NCBI RefSeq assembly: GCF_000332495.1
Contig: NZ_AOGW02000006.1
Coordinates: 434,001-498,000, forward strand
DNA length: 64,000 nt
Origin: Leptospira terpstrae serovar Hualin str. LT 11-33 = ATCC 700639
Lineage (GTDB): Bacteria > Spirochaetota > Leptospiria > Leptospirales > Leptospiraceae
Direction: 5' to 3'
Under the pieces are notes generated by a model that saw only the letters and a program-made list of their open reading frames with translations, did not search any database and was not told the DNA's origin. Each line of letters begins with the position of its first letter. The stretch's first letter is position 1. Position numbers and translations under genes: made by a program. Of this stretch, positions 28,357 to 38,971 are shown one piece after another.

Positions 28357-29526
28357 TTAAAGATCCTGTGGGAGGATAGAAAAAGGTCCTATAACTCTCA
28401 GGAATTCCAATTCTTCAAATTCTGAGTCACGATCTTTTAGTTTTTGTCTAAATTCGTTTGCCTTTGCTGTATCGTGTTTCGTAAACCAATAGATACAAAA
28501 AAGTAAATACTCTCTATTCTTACGATAAGTGTTTTGATGGTTTTCCAATTCAATCGCCGTAAGTTTGTTTTGGTTCATAAAGTCTTTTACGAGAGAGTCA
28601 ATGGCTAGAGTGTCTCTATCTTTTCCTAGATTCGCATAACTTTGTCTAATGAGAAATAAAATCTCTCCTGCGTCGGAGTTCGGATAAAATTTTAGTAAAT
28701 TATAAAATCCACGTCGAAACAAAGAAAGTGATTCTAAATATCTTTGTTTTTCTTGAAGATAAACTCCATACCGTGTAAAATATCTGGTTTCGTTTAAAAA
28801 TACGGTGGCTGTCCACTGGTAAGCTTGTTCTAGGAGTTCTGACTGGCGGCCTCTTCTTGCAAGAATCAATGTTTCATACATAGCCTCTTCTCTTGGAAAA
28901 TAAACTAAATACCGTAAACTTAAATCATCCGCTTCTTTCCATTTTTTGTTTTTGATATTTTTTAAAAGACTTGTTTGTAGAGCCTCTTTTTCGGAAACAA
29001 AAGTTTTGTCAGATTCTAAGGATTGCATGTACTTTTCGTATTCTAATTCTAATCCAAGTTGTCGGGATAAAATGGCAGCTGTATACAATCTGTACTTAGC
29101 ATTTGGTTTTTGTTCTAAGTACAATTGAGTATAGAACAAAGCTTCCTTTTGTTTCCTTTCTTTTTCGTAAAAATCAGCTACGTACAAAATTAAATCGAGT
29201 TGGTCTTTTTTCTTTTTAATCGATTCTTCATAGGCATGGATTCCTTCAAAGATTTGTCCCAGTTTCATATGTGCTCTCGCCGCTAAATTGTGGTAACGAA
29301 AGTCAGGATCAGGATTTATTTCTTTGGCTTTGATGAGGAAATCGAAGGCTTTAGCGGGGGTTTCTTGGACAATTTTGTCTTCTGCCATACGCAAAAGATC
29401 TTCATAACCATAAAAGGCCTTAACAGGGTTCAGAACCTCTGTTTCTGCTAAATTTGGGCTGGAAACTAGAAATAGACTTGTTGCCAAAACACCAAATTGC
29501 CATATTCTCCTAGACCGAAGTATCAT
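28357..29526 (-). CDS. Exported TPR-type protein
   Basis: 389 residues with a signal peptide (FGVLATSLFLVSSPNLAE) and helical repeats in TPR style (PAKAFDFLIKAKEINPDPDF; FYTQLYLEQKPNAKYRLY). It is likely a periplasmic scaffold. I do not recognise a specific family. It is divergent from hppA and convergent with acs. Confidence 0.7.
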   Translation of the reverse strand: MILRSRRIWQFGVLATSLFLVSSPNLAETEVLNPVKAFYGYEDLLRMAEDKIVQETPAKAFDFLIKAKEINPDPDFRYHNLAARAHMKLGQIFEGIHAYEESIKKKKDQLDLILYVADFYEKERKQKEALFYTQLYLEQKPNAKYRLYTAAILSRQLGLELEYEKYMQSLESDKTFVSEKEALQTSLLKNIKNKKWKEADDLSLRYLVYFPREEAMYETLILARRGRQSELLEQAYQWTATVFLNETRYFTRYGVYLQEKQRYLESLSLFRRGFYNLLKFYPNSDAGEILFLIRQSYANLGKDRDTLAIDSLVKDFMNQNKLTAIELENHQNTYRKNREYLLFCIYWFTKHDTAKANEFRQKLKDRDSEFEELEFLRVIGPFSILPQDL

Positions 29527-29596
29527 CTATGGATTCTCATCGGTCATCTTCTAAATAATCTTAGAAATTCAAATAAACAATCTCAAAGAGGATCTC

Positions 29597-31744
29597 ATGA
29601 ATGTAGAGTTAATCATAATCGTCATGGCGCTTGTTTCCATTGCCACGGCGATTTTCTACGCAGCACGGGTGGTACGCATCCAAGTGGGCGCAGACGGTGG
29701 CGACGTAAAAGAAACCGCAAAACTTAAAGAAATCTCCGCCGCGATCGCAGAAGGGGCTATGGCCTTCCTTCTCAGAGAATACCGAGTCATTTTGCTATTT
29801 ATCAGTTTCATGACAGTTCTCATCTATTTACTTTTGGACAATCCAAAGACAGAGTTCAACGAAGGGATTTATACTTCCGTTGCCTTTGTATCTGGTGCCC
29901 TCATTTCTTGCCTTTCCGGTTTTATTGGAATGAAGATTGCGACAGCAGGGAACGTTCGTACGGCCCAAGCAGCAAAAACTTCCCTTTCCAAAGCATTCCG
30001 AGTGGCTTATGACTCCGGTGCCGTAATGGGTTTTGGACTGATAGGTTTGGCTGTTCTCGGTATGATTGGACTTTTCCTTCTGTTTACTGGTGCAAACGTC
30101 GGTGTAGCAAAACATATCCTTATGGAATCACTTGCGGGATTTGGTTTAGGTGGTTCTTCTGTAGCACTGTTTGGTCGTGTGGGTGGTGGTATTTATACCA
30201 AAGCTGCAGACGTAGGTGCTGACCTTGTTGGTAAGGTAGAAAAAGGAATTCCAGAAGATGATCCAAGAAACCCTGCAACCATTGCTGATAACGTAGGAGA
30301 TAACGTCGGTGACATTGCTGGTATGGGTGCTGACCTTTTTGGTTCAGCAGCGGAAGCCACTTGTGCAGCTCTTGTGATTGGTGCCACAGCATCAGCACTT
30401 GCTGACAATAACTCAGCTTTACTTTATCCACTTTTGATTTCTGCGATTGGAATCCCTGCATCTCTCATCACAACATTTTTTGCTCGAGTGAAAGAAAATG
30501 GAAATGTTGAGAAGGTTTTAAAATTCCAACTTTGGATATCTACTTTTATCGTAGCGATCGCTCTTTACTTTGCTACTGATATCTTTATGATTGATAGTTT
30601 CCAAATCGGGGACAAAACGATCACAAAATGGAATGTTTATATTTCAGTCGCATTAGGTTTGTTTGCTGGTATGTTCATTGGTTGGATTACTGAGATTTAC
30701 ACTTCTCATTCTTACAAACCAGTGCGTGAAGTTGCAGATGCTTGCGAAACAGGTGCCGCTACAAATATCATTTATGGCCTTGCTCTTGGTTACAAATCCA
30801 CAGTGATTCCGGTGATCCTACTTGTGATCGTGATTGTTGTTTCCAATATCCTTGCGGGTATGTATGGAATCGCTATCGCTGCGATTGGAATGATTTCCAC
30901 CATTGCAATTGGTCTTACTATTGATGCTTACGGCCCAGTTTCCGACAACGCGGGTGGGATTGCTGAAATGGCAGAACTTGGAAAAGAAGTTCGCGATAGA
31001 ACGGATACCCTTGATGCAGCCGGTAACACAACTGCGGCAGTAGGAAAAGGATTTGCTATTGGATCTGCAGCTTTAACATCACTTGCTCTATTTGCTGCCT
31101 TTATCACAAGAACACAAAATGCTTCCAAAGAAATGGGAGAAGGTGCGATTGATCTTACTTCGATCGAACTTTTAGATCCTTTGGTGTTTGGTGGACTTCT
31201 TTTTGGTGCCATGCTTCCTTTTATTTTTTCTGCCATGACTATGAAGTCTGTAGGAAAAGCAGCCCTTGATATGGTAAAAGAAGTTCGTCGCCAATTTAAA
31301 GAAATCCCTGGTCTCATGGAAGGAACTGCAAAACCTGAGTATGCAAAATGTGTAGATATTTCTACTTCAGCAGCTCTTCGCGAAATGATTCCTCCAGGTC
31401 TTTTGGTTCTTTTAAGCCCAATCGTTGTAGGATACCTGTTTGGTGTGAAATCACTTGCTGGTCTTCTTGCCGGTGCCCTTGTATCGGGTGTAGTACTTGC
31501 TATCTCTTCTGCCAACTCTGGTGGAGCTTGGGACAATGCAAAAAAATACATTGAGAAAACTGCCGGTGGAAAAGGTTCTGAGAAACACAAAGCAGCGGTT
31601 GTAGGTGATACAGTAGGAGATCCGTTTAAAGATACTTCTGGCCCTGCGATCAACATTTTGATTAAACTTATGGCGATCACCTCACTTGTGTTTGCTGAAT
31701 TTTTTGTAACAAAAGGTGGTATCGTTTTAAATTTCTTTAAATAA
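29597..31744 (+). CDS. hppA: Membrane-bound ion-translocating pyrophosphatase
   Basis: 715 residues, about 16 membrane helices. The PPi/Mg2+ site motifs are [20 protein letters not shown] and [18 protein letters not shown]. In the segment [10 protein letters not shown] the residue after GNTTA is Ala, where K+-independent H+-PPases have Lys, so this is a K+-dependent type. Whether it moves H+ or Na+ cannot be settled by eye. It recovers energy from biosynthetic pyrophosphate, including that made by Acs and tRNA charging. Ribosome site AGAGGA precedes ATG. Confidence 0.95.
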   Translation: MNVELIIIVMALVSIATAIFYAARVVRIQVGADGGDVKETAKLKEISAAIAEGAMAFLLREYRVILLFISFMTVLIYLLLDNPKTEFNEGIYTSVAFVSGALISCLSGFIGMKIATAGNVRTAQAAKTSLSKAFRVAYDSGAVMGFGLIGLAVLGMIGLFLLFTGANVGVAKHILMESLAGFGLGGSSVALFGRVGGGIYTKAADVGADLVGKVEKGIPEDDPRNPATIADNVGDNVGDIAGMGADLFGSAAEATCAALVIGATASALADNNSALLYPLLISAIGIPASLITTFFARVKENGNVEKVLKFQLWISTFIVAIALYFATDIFMIDSFQIGDKTITKWNVYISVALGLFAGMFIGWITEIYTSHSYKPVREVADACETGAATNIIYGLALGYKSTVIPVILLVIVIVVSNILAGMYGIAIAAIGMISTIAIGLTIDAYGPVSDNAGGIAEMAELGKEVRDRTDTLDAAGNTTAAVGKGFAIGSAALTSLALFAAFITRTQNASKEMGEGAIDLTSIELLDPLVFGGLLFGAMLPFIFSAMTMKSVGKAALDMVKEVRRQFKEIPGLMEGTAKPEYAKCVDISTSAALREMIPPGLLVLLSPIVVGYLFGVKSLAGLLAGALVSGVVLAISSANSGGAWDNAKKYIEKTAGGKGSEKHKAAVVGDTVGDPFKDTSGPAINILIKLMAITSLVFAEFFVTKGGIVLNFFK

Positions 31745-31807
31745 GAAATCGAATTCGAAATTACTTTAATTTAGTGGAGACTTTCTTCGGGATGTTTCTG
31801 TCAAAGA

Positions 31808-31836
31808 AGCCGGCGGAAACGTCGGCTTTTTTGTTT
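31808..31836 (+). terminator. Rho-independent terminator of hppA
   Basis: AGCCGGCG - GAAA - CGTCGGCT (8 bp, one G-U, GNRA-type tetraloop) followed by TTTTTTGTTT. It is a classic terminator 60 bases past the hppA stop. Confidence 0.9.
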
Positions 31837-32257
31837 ATAAAGTAGTGAAACTAAAACTTGTATTTGTGCCTAAAGTCAGTCCAAAAATCGATTGGATGTT
31901 TTGATTAAGAGTGATGGTATAAGTAGTTCCCGTGACGAGGGCACTTGCTGGTGTGAGAGTGATGGTTCTGTTGGAAGCACCACCTGTGAGACTAGGGCAA
32001 GAAGGAGAACAGCTTATATTTGTATTGAGCGAAGTCGATTCGATGGCTTGTGTCATTACAATGGTGATAGTGGGAGTCAGTGAAACACCCGTTGCCCCAT
32101 TACTTGGATTAGTTGATTCTATGGAGAAGTTAGCTGATGTTTGTGTGATGAGAGGAAGTACAAGGACTCCTAGAAGCGAAGGTTTTGGCTCAGGCAAACA
32201 AGCCAGAGAGGAAAAAACAAATAAAACCAGAATTCGTATTTTCTTCCACATTGGCAT
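31835..32257 (-). CDS. Lipoprotein with Ig-like (Big_5/SbsA) domain
   Basis: 140 residues. Signal peptide with lipobox (FSSLACLPEP), then a single bacterial Ig-like domain of the Big_5 type: STNPSNGATGVSLTPTITI, LTPASALVTGTTYTITL, GTNTSFSFTT. Such domains are common in leptospiral surface lipoproteins. It is 21 bases after the TRL-like gene 32279-32596 and is probably the last gene of the envelope operon. Confidence 0.8.
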   Translation of the reverse strand: MPMWKKIRILVLFVFSSLACLPEPKPSLLGVLVLPLITQTSANFSIESTNPSNGATGVSLTPTITIVMTQAIESTSLNTNISCSPSCPSLTGGASNRTITLTPASALVTGTTYTITLNQNIQSIFGLTLGTNTSFSFTTL

Positions 32258-32278
32258 AGGTTCTAGATTTAGTTTCGA

Positions 32279-32596
32279 CTAATTTCCCTTGGTAACCGTA
32301 CATAGTTTTGCGTAAATCCCCAAGAAATTGTAACTTTCCAGTTCAATAGACGTAATTTCTTTGATGTTTCCGTTTTTCTGGGAGGTTTCCACTGAAGCAT
32401 CTCCAAGGGCCAGGAGGCCTAAATAGGACTTAGCACAGGCAATTCCTTCTTTGGTCGCAGAGAATCCCGTTTCCATCAGACTAATTCTTTGGTCTTCAAA
32501 AAGTAGGCCTTGAGTTCCGAATCCAGAGCTTGCACAGGAAAATGAAAAAACGAAGCAGAAAACGTAAGTGAACTTCAAAATTTGGGTTCGTAACAA
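32279..32596 (-). CDS. TRL-like small lipoprotein (GDAS type)
   Basis: About 105 residues. A hydrophobic leader ends in FSFSC (lipid Cys), followed by ASSGFG, an internal Cys (IACAKS), YLGLLALGDAS, and LGIYAKLC. It is closely similar to 58144-58467. TTG 32596 is proposed because it lies just after the stop of the coiled-coil gene. A start at 32668 would overlap that gene by 65 bases. The two non-lipid Cys could form a disulphide. Function unknown. Confidence 0.7.
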   Translation of the reverse strand: MLRTQILKFTYVFCFVFSFSCASSGFGTQGLLFEDQRISLMETGFSATKEGIACAKSYLGLLALGDASVETSQKNGNIKEITSIELESYNFLGIYAKLCTVTKGN

Positions 32597-32603
32597 GACT
32601 GTC

Positions 32604-32849
32604 TTATTTTTTAAGTTCCTGATCCAAGGCTTGCGAAAGTTTATTTTGTAAAATGATGATATCGTCATAGAGCTTTTTGATTTGTTCTTCTTTCTTTCGA
32701 ATTTTGTCTGTCAGTGCATCAAAAGATTTACTGGAAACATTATTTTTTTTGGAATGAAATTCTTTCAATTTGGATTCGATTTCTTCATAAATCAATCCGC
32801 TCTTAATTTTTTTTGCGAATTCACTTAAAGAGTCAATGTTTTGTTTCAT
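32604..32849 (-). CDS. Small coiled-coil protein
   Basis: 81 residues, highly charged and helical (LTDKIRKKEEQIKKLYDDIIILQNKL, partial), with a predicted heptad pattern in the C-terminal half and no signal peptide. The start ATG 32849 overlaps the stop of the upstream TRL gene (ATGA). Its position between two TRL lipoproteins is unexplained. Confidence 0.7.
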   Translation of the reverse strand: MKQNIDSLSEFAKKIKSGLIYEEIESKLKEFHSKKNNVSSKSFDALTDKIRKKEEQIKKLYDDIIILQNKLSQALDQELKK

Positions 32850-33163
32850 CGGCCTGTGACGCGTAAACAAAGTTCTTGGAAAAAGAAATACTGATTTTTG
32901 TAGTAATGGTCTAGGCTTAAAATTTCTATAGGACGGGAATGGCGAGGAATATAATCCAAACTAGCATTCCCTATGCTCACCAATCCAAAATAATTTGTCG
33001 TACAAGATTCTGCAAATCTGTCTGAAGCAGTGGGAACTTTTCCCGGTGAATACCAACCTTCTTGACCTTTGTTATGAAACAAAGTTACCGAAGGATTTCC
33101 AATTTGAATGCTTAAACATTGAAAAGAAAATAAAAGCATTGGTAACCAAAAAAGTTGTTTCAT
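32846..33163 (-). CDS. TRL-like small lipoprotein (GNAS type)
   Basis: 105 residues. Signal peptide with lipobox (LLFSFQC), an internal Cys in ESCTTN, YFGLVSIGNASLDY, and a C-terminal FQELCLRV. It shares the TRL pattern of lipid Cys, internal Cys, G-N/D-A-S and C-terminal Cys with three other genes here. It starts 3 bases after the beta-barrel gene ends. Confidence 0.72.
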   Translation of the reverse strand: MKQLFWLPMLLFSFQCLSIQIGNPSVTLFHNKGQEGWYSPGKVPTASDRFAESCTTNYFGLVSIGNASLDYIPRHSRPIEILSLDHYYKNQYFFFQELCLRVTGR

Positions 33164-33166
33164 ACA

Positions 33167-33982
33167 CTATGGGCTTGTATCGAAGAAATAAAAATAGGAA
33201 AACCGAATTCCTCGATCCATGGCATTGTCTGATTTGGGAAGAACACCCAAAAGTACAGAAAAACTAAAAGTTCCCAAACTCTCTGTATTCATAGAGATAC
33301 CTGGATACAAATTAAAGTATCTTAAGTTTTTATCGGCAGTTCTATCCAAAGGTTCTCTATATTCAAGTTCTGTAAAAATACGGACGGAGTCAGCTATAGC
33401 AAATGATGGCGCAATTCCAACTTGGTAGAATCGTTTGAATTCTTCTAAACTAGATTCTTTTCCATGTTTGTTGGTTTCCGTTTGGAAACGGAACTCTGAC
33501 ATAATTTGGAAGATACCATATTTGTAACCTAAGCCAAAGTTAGGGCGAACTAAATAGAAATCAGGATTTTCTCTCTCTCTGAATTCAGAATTTCTTTTTT
33601 TATCGTAGAGTCGTAAACCAGCACCGATTAAAAATTGTGAGGAACCATTTTCAAAGATTTTACCATACTTAATTCCTGCATTCCAGCGATCCCAAGTAAC
33701 TTCTTTTGCTGTATCTGTTTGGGAATATTGATTTCTACCAATCGAAGAAACTACGGAAAAGGATTCTGAAAATTTGTATTCCCCTTCAATATTGATATTT
33801 TTATTAATTTCTTTGACTTGGTTGTAGTCTTTATCCCAATAACTGGCGTTTCCTCTAATTTTAGTATAAACTGCTACGGGATCAATTTGTAATGGGTGTG
33901 CAAATCCACTGTTTGTTGGTTGTGAAAACAATGAAGGTACAATTAAAAAGCTAAAGAGAGAAATTATAATTTTATTTTTCAT
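33167..33982 (-). CDS. Outer-membrane beta-barrel protein
   Basis: 271 residues with a signal peptide (IIISLFSFLIVPSLFSQ) and alternating amphipathic strands (SQFLIGAGLRLYDKK; GLGYKYGIFQIMSEFRFQ). The C-terminal end FSYFYFFD is aromatic. Probably an outer-membrane channel or barrel of unknown substrate. AAGGACT lies upstream of ATG 33982, and it starts 2 bases after the SGNH gene stop. Confidence 0.72.
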   Translation of the reverse strand: MKNKIIISLFSFLIVPSLFSQPTNSGFAHPLQIDPVAVYTKIRGNASYWDKDYNQVKEINKNINIEGEYKFSESFSVVSSIGRNQYSQTDTAKEVTWDRWNAGIKYGKIFENGSSQFLIGAGLRLYDKKRNSEFRERENPDFYLVRPNFGLGYKYGIFQIMSEFRFQTETNKHGKESSLEEFKRFYQVGIAPSFAIADSVRIFTELEYREPLDRTADKNLRYFNLYPGISMNTESLGTFSFSVLLGVLPKSDNAMDRGIRFSYFYFFDTSP

Positions 33983-33984
33983 AT

Positions 33985-34836
33985 TTAAAGTCCTTGATTG
34001 GTGATCGGATAAATGAATCTCGCAAATTTATCTGCAAGAAGCGTATAACCTAAGTTATTTGCATGTATGCAATCTAACATAAATTCTGCACGTGACATTG
34101 GTTTTCCGCCCAGTGTACTTCTCAAATCTACATAGATGAAAGATGGTTCTTCGCGAGTAATTTCTAAAAGAAGATTATTGAAAGCATCTACTTGAGTTGA
34201 AGTAAATACAGCCGCATCGGGAACAATGAGTCCTATACGATCAAACTTGGATTTACAACCTTCTTCTGAGCCAGCAATGACTGATGGCATATAAGGATTT
34301 GGATAATCGTATCCGTGGATGATCCATTTTAATGGTGGTCCACCAAATCTTGCGATTTTGTATGCATTTCCTGTAATGATCATTTGTTTGAGGTTTGCTT
34401 TGATCGTTGCAAAACGCTGTGCTTGTACCGCGTCGATATTTCCAATATATTGGGAAAGATTTGCTTGGATATCATTCCCCCCAAGAGAAAGAATGATTAC
34501 CTTCATATCCGCGCCACCTTGGTCGATGACTTGGAATTGGAGGCCCTGGCTGACTACTTGTTGTAAAGTTTTTCCACCTAGGGTGGCACCAACAAATTTA
34601 TAATGAAATCTGTTTTCTAACTGAGGTCTTAGAGTTTCTACAAATGGAAAACCAAGAAGAATATCTGTCCAACTATCACCAATGATTCCTGTTTTTGCAG
34701 GTGTCTCCCCATTACAAATTGCATAGGTAGTGCAAAGTAGGTTTGCGCCGATATCATCGAAATAATCCTTTTTGGTATCACAATGGGTTAGGAATATTAA
34801 CATTCCTAACAAAATTGAGTTTTTAAATATTTTCAT
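33985..34836 (-). CDS. SGNH/GDSL-family hydrolase lipoprotein
   Basis: 283 residues. The lipobox is FLTHC. Catalytic blocks are GDSW (Ser nucleophile, block I), LGGNDI (block III) and DCIHANNLGY (Asp/His, block V). Such enzymes de-acylate lipids, polysaccharides or peptidoglycan. It overlaps the symporter gene by 14 bases. Being a lipoprotein beside a barrel and TRL lipoproteins suggests an envelope substrate (inference). Confidence 0.85.
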   Translation of the reverse strand: MKIFKNSILLGMLIFLTHCDTKKDYFDDIGANLLCTTYAICNGETPAKTGIIGDSWTDILLGFPFVETLRPQLENRFHYKFVGATLGGKTLQQVVSQGLQFQVIDQGGADMKVIILSLGGNDIQANLSQYIGNIDAVQAQRFATIKANLKQMIITGNAYKIARFGGPPLKWIIHGYDYPNPYMPSVIAGSEEGCKSKFDRIGLIVPDAAVFTSTQVDAFNNLLLEITREEPSFIYVDLRSTLGGKPMSRAEFMLDCIHANNLGYTLLADKFARFIYPITNQGL

Positions 34837-36094
34837 TGGGGTTTGTTTCCTTCCAGATATGGTCCATAATAAACGCGCAAGATAGATCGCCGGTTAGATT
34901 TACTGAAGTTCTACACATATCTAAAAAGCGGTCAACTCCAAAAAGGATTGTGATTCCTTCTATGGGAATATGAAAAGTATGGAGGATGGAAGCAAGGATT
35001 ACTAGTCCGACTCCTGGTGTGGCTGCTGTTCCAATGGATGCGGCGGTAACCGTTCCAACTAACAAAAATAAGTCTAATGGAGAAAGATCTACTTGGTATA
35101 CTTGGCTAAGAAAAACTGTAGCGACTGCTTGGTATAAAGCAGTTCCATCCATATTGACGGTGGCACCAAGAGGAAGAACAAAGTCAGCCACTGTTTCTTT
35201 TAGTTTTAACTTCTCTTTAGCAAGCTTTAGAGAATACGGAAGAACGGAACTTGAACTAGAAGTAGAAAATCCAAGTAAGGGGATTTCACGAACCTGGTTC
35301 AGGAAACGGAAAGGATTTTTTCTCGTAAAAACCAGGATCAATAAACCGTAAAAAACTAGGATACAGAAAAGTCCAAAAAGGACAGTTCCAATATAGGAAA
35401 GAAGTCCCAAAAACAAAGAGAAACCAATTTGAACAATGGCAAAACTCATTAAACCTAACACGGCTAAGGGGGCTAATTTCATTGCTGTCGCTACAACCCA
35501 AAGACAAAAACTTTCCAAAGAGTGACAAAAGGCTTTTAAGCCAGTGCCTGACTCTTTTGATGTCAGGAAAAATATTCCTAAAAACATACCAAAAAAAACA
35601 ATCGACAACATTTGTTGTTTGGACCAAACATTGACTAAGTTTTTAGGAATGATCGTCGCTATGATCTCAGGAATTGATTCTTGGTTTTCATTTAATTTTG
35701 TTTCTTGAACATTCATCTTGGATTCTATCGTTTGCGATTGAATGTATTTACCAGGTTTGATGACTAGAGTCAGTGAAATTCCAATGCTTACGGCGATAAC
35801 GGTAGTAAAAATAAAATAGATAAGAGTTTTGCTTCCTAAACTCCAAAGGTCTTTTAGATTGCGTAAACTAGAAACTCCGAGGGCGATAGAGACAATCACC
35901 AAAGGAATCATAATCATTTGGAGGAGATTTAAAAAAATATCTCCTGGAAGTTTCATCCAAGGCAAAAATGGTTTTAAAGTGTTTGAGGATACAAATCCAG
36001 TTTCAGGATTTAATAGAATTCCGAATAACAAACCTAACAATAAAGATACGAGAATTTGAATCCAAAACGCGATTTTAGGAAAGAACATTTCCAA
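34823..36094 (-). CDS. SDF-family dicarboxylate/amino acid:cation symporter
   Basis: 423 residues with eight membrane segments. The serine-rich reentrant loop STSSSSSVLPYSL and the substrate-site motif NMDGTALYQAVATVF place it in the GltP/DctA family. Substrate (glutamate, aspartate or C4-dicarboxylate) cannot be decided. It heads the compact leftward envelope operon that runs to 31835. Confidence 0.92.
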   Translation of the reverse strand: MEMFFPKIAFWIQILVSLLLGLLFGILLNPETGFVSSNTLKPFLPWMKLPGDIFLNLLQMIMIPLVIVSIALGVSSLRNLKDLWSLGSKTLIYFIFTTVIAVSIGISLTLVIKPGKYIQSQTIESKMNVQETKLNENQESIPEIIATIIPKNLVNVWSKQQMLSIVFFGMFLGIFFLTSKESGTGLKAFCHSLESFCLWVVATAMKLAPLAVLGLMSFAIVQIGFSLFLGLLSYIGTVLFGLFCILVFYGLLILVFTRKNPFRFLNQVREIPLLGFSTSSSSSVLPYSLKLAKEKLKLKETVADFVLPLGATVNMDGTALYQAVATVFLSQVYQVDLSPLDLFLLVGTVTAASIGTAATPGVGLVILASILHTFHIPIEGITILFGVDRFLDMCRTSVNLTGDLSCAFIMDHIWKETNPNENI

Positions 36095-36127
36095 ATTCTA
36101 TTGTTCGGAAATTCTATGTAAATGAAT

Positions 36128-38971
36128 TTAAATGCTAATGTAGGTTTGGTAAAGTCGGATTCTGTGGAAAATGGTGGCCCCATTTTTAATTTTCCGAATT
36201 TCTACCGTGTATTCGTCTTTTGCACGTTGGATTTCTTTCATGGTTTTGTGAAGGACTGCTTTTTTTTCAGGACGATTGTCCCATTTGTAAGCGGCCTCTT
36301 GACGCATTAGTTTTTCTTCCAATTGACGTATGGTTTTTTGATGAGAAAGTTCCACTTTGTATTCTTCTTTTTGAAAAATTGACAAGGTTTCTTTTCTAAG
36401 GATTTCTTTTTTAATCTCTGCTTCTGATTCTACGATAGGATAACAATAGATAAACGCTTCTTCCAGTTTTGAAAGAGGAATTTCCTTTTCGGGAACATAG
36501 GTTTTTGTTTCTGTCCATTCCGTAGGTTTTTCTGTGAGAATAGTGGTTTTTTTCTTTTTTAGATCAAATTCAATAAAGAAAAGATCCTTTCGTTTGAGTG
36601 AAAAATCAAATTCAACTTGGAAGACAAAAAGAATTTTTTGACCTAAGTTATTTGCTAGCAGATACTTTTTTTTTCGACCAACATCGCTTAGAGTAAGTAA
36701 TTCTGTTACCTTCTCCACAAAAGGATGTCCAAAAGCTAAAAATTCCAGTGAGTCATTGGTTAAAGCCAGATCGGAATCGAAGGTTGCTTTTTTAATTTTT
36801 CCTTCTGCGTTTTTATATTCGTAAGATCCTTTGCTAATTGGTGTTAGAGTACCAGGTAGCTGGTTTTGAAAAAATTTCGCACCTTGAGCAACCACTTCCT
36901 CTAAATGGCTATTGTTCCATTCTCTTTCTTCAAGAGTGTGATCGTAGTAATCTTTTAAATTAAAATCTAATACTTTAGGAGTGACAAGTGCGTTTAGTTT
37001 TTCAAATCCTTTTTGAGCTACTTGAATCCGTAGATCAAATTCAGTTTCTAATTCTTCTTTTGTTTTTGTCCCAGTTACAAATTTCATCAAACTAGAATTA
37101 AAATCCAATTCTTCTTCGATAGTTCCTAAAAGATCATCAGAAGCACCAATTGATTCTTCAAACAATCGAATTTTATTAGTAAGAACTTCCAAAATTCTTT
37201 CGGCAACCGTATCTTTAGAAGCGAAATTAAAGATATAAACATTATCTTTTTGTCCGAAGCGGTGGATCCTACCGATTCTTTGTTCGATCTTTAGTGGGCT
37301 CCAAGGTAAATCATAATTAAAAAGTATATTTGCAAATTGTAAGTTACGACCTTCTCCACCAGCTTCTGTACAAATTAAAATTTCGTAGTCTTCTTTGAAT
37401 TTTTGGATCGCAACTTCTTTTTCATCCATACTTAAGGAACCATGGAAGGGAGATACTTTGAAATCAGGTTCTAACACAGATTGTAAATGGTCTTGAGTGG
37501 TTCTAAATTGAGTGAAGATAATGAATTTTTTATGGCCTTCTTTTTTTAAACGATAGAGTGTTTCTTTTAGTTTTAGAGTTTTTTTATCTTCTTTGATTTG
37601 TTTTCCCAAATGGATGAGTCGGTTCAAAGTGAATAACTCACGTTTGATCCTTTGAAAACTAGACATTTCTTCATCTTCTAATTCTGTGATGAATTCTTCG
37701 ACACCTTCCGTTTCATCCAAATCCCAATCATCTAGAGTGGTTTCGTGTTCCTTCATGTAATGGAATTTGGATTCCAACATAAATTTACGTTTTTGTAAGG
37801 CAGAGAGAAGTGCGATCACAGAGGAATCCAATAATTTTTGAAAGACTACCATCACAAAACCAATGGCTCGGTTTTTGGTTCCCATCGCCATATTGTATTC
37901 TCTCTTCACATATTCAGTGGTTTCATCATAAAACGCACGTTCAATGGGAGAAAGGTCAATGCGTACTGTTTTCGCAAATCGTTTGGTAAATCCGCCAACT
38001 TCTACCTTTCGACGACGAAGGAGTACTTTTGATATTTTTTCCTTTAAATCACCTTTTTGGCCCACTACATAATCATTTACGAAAGTGTGGTACGGCCCAA
38101 GGATATTTGGATCTACTAAGTGTAATAGATAAAATAGTTCTTCTAGTTTTCCGCGAAAGGGTGTGGCCGTGAGAAGAAGTAAACATTCTGTTTTACGAGC
38201 AATTTTTTCTGCAAAAAGATAACCACGAGTGATTTTTGAATAATCACGTCTGAGTCTATGAGCTTCATCAAAAACAACGATGTCCCATTTAGTACTTAAA
38301 ATTTCTTCAGCATACCTTGGGTTTTTTATGAAATCGATAGAGGTGATGATTTTGTTAAAATTGCGCCAATGGTCGGGGCCGTTTGTGACAAAGTTTCTTC
38401 TTCTTACGATGGCAAATTCTTCATTGAATTTGTTTCTCATCTCTTGTTGCCATTGGACAAGAAGCGGAGAAGGTGCAACAACAAGGACTTTTTTAAGTCC
38501 ACGGCGAAACATCAGCTCTTTTACAGCAAGACCAGCTTCAATAGTTTTTCCAAGACCCACTTCATCAGCTAAGATAAATCTAGGTTTTAAACTATTGGCA
38601 ACGATAAACGTAGATTCAATCTGATGAGGAAGTAATCGCGTTCTAGAATTTGAAAGAGAGGAAAGTTTATTAAAATTATAAGTGAGTTTTAGTTGGCTTG
38701 CCGCAAGGGCTAAGTCCATTGCTTTCGGAAATTCTTCCCAAACGCGTAGTGAATCAGGATATTGATTTAAAAATTGTAATTGTTTGTTTGATTTATTAAC
38801 GGTTCTAAAAATTTCTTTGGATTCAAAAAACAATTCAACAGAAGTCGCAGTTTCATTTGTAACTTTTGCTAGACCTAACTCCGGTTCGTCGATGAGGAAT
38901 CCATACTCATTTGTTTGTTTTGGTTCAACCGTTGTTTCAAAATCTAAACTTAATTGAGTAGGGATGTCCAT
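36128..38971 (-). CDS. SNF2/RapA-like helicase ATPase
   Basis: 947 residues from ATG 38971. Motif [19 protein letters not shown] box [13 protein letters not shown]-like LTATPFRG, C-terminal helicase [11 protein letters not shown] (as IFTQF) and [12 protein letters not shown] 300-residue C-terminal extension without an obvious domain ends in a charged coiled coil. The ATG overlaps the queE stop (TGATG), and the site AGGAG inside queE is its ribosome site. It may be a RapA-type RNA polymerase recycler, a remodeller, or part of a DNA-modification system. Confidence 0.88.
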   Translation of the reverse strand: MDIPTQLSLDFETTVEPKQTNEYGFLIDEPELGLAKVTNETATSVELFFESKEIFRTVNKSNKQLQFLNQYPDSLRVWEEFPKAMDLALAASQLKLTYNFNKLSSLSNSRTRLLPHQIESTFIVANSLKPRFILADEVGLGKTIEAGLAVKELMFRRGLKKVLVVAPSPLLVQWQQEMRNKFNEEFAIVRRRNFVTNGPDHWRNFNKIITSIDFIKNPRYAEEILSTKWDIVVFDEAHRLRRDYSKITRGYLFAEKIARKTECLLLLTATPFRGKLEELFYLLHLVDPNILGPYHTFVNDYVVGQKGDLKEKISKVLLRRRKVEVGGFTKRFAKTVRIDLSPIERAFYDETTEYVKREYNMAMGTKNRAIGFVMVVFQKLLDSSVIALLSALQKRKFMLESKFHYMKEHETTLDDWDLDETEGVEEFITELEDEEMSSFQRIKRELFTLNRLIHLGKQIKEDKKTLKLKETLYRLKKEGHKKFIIFTQFRTTQDHLQSVLEPDFKVSPFHGSLSMDEKEVAIQKFKEDYEILICTEAGGEGRNLQFANILFNYDLPWSPLKIEQRIGRIHRFGQKDNVYIFNFASKDTVAERILEVLTNKIRLFEESIGASDDLLGTIEEELDFNSSLMKFVTGTKTKEELETEFDLRIQVAQKGFEKLNALVTPKVLDFNLKDYYDHTLEEREWNNSHLEEVVAQGAKFFQNQLPGTLTPISKGSYEYKNAEGKIKKATFDSDLALTNDSLEFLAFGHPFVEKVTELLTLSDVGRKKKYLLANNLGQKILFVFQVEFDFSLKRKDLFFIEFDLKKKKTTILTEKPTEWTETKTYVPEKEIPLSKLEEAFIYCYPIVESEAEIKKEILRKETLSIFQKEEYKVELSHQKTIRQLEEKLMRQEAAYKWDNRPEKKAVLHKTMKEIQRAKDEYTVEIRKIKNGATIFHRIRLYQTYISI

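Noticed and set aside
30928..31680. A 250-codon open frame antisense to hppA
   Set aside because: It lies wholly within a highly conserved membrane pyrophosphatase gene, has a composition typical of a reverse-frame shadow (Ala/Ser/Pro-rich) and shows no recognisable domain.
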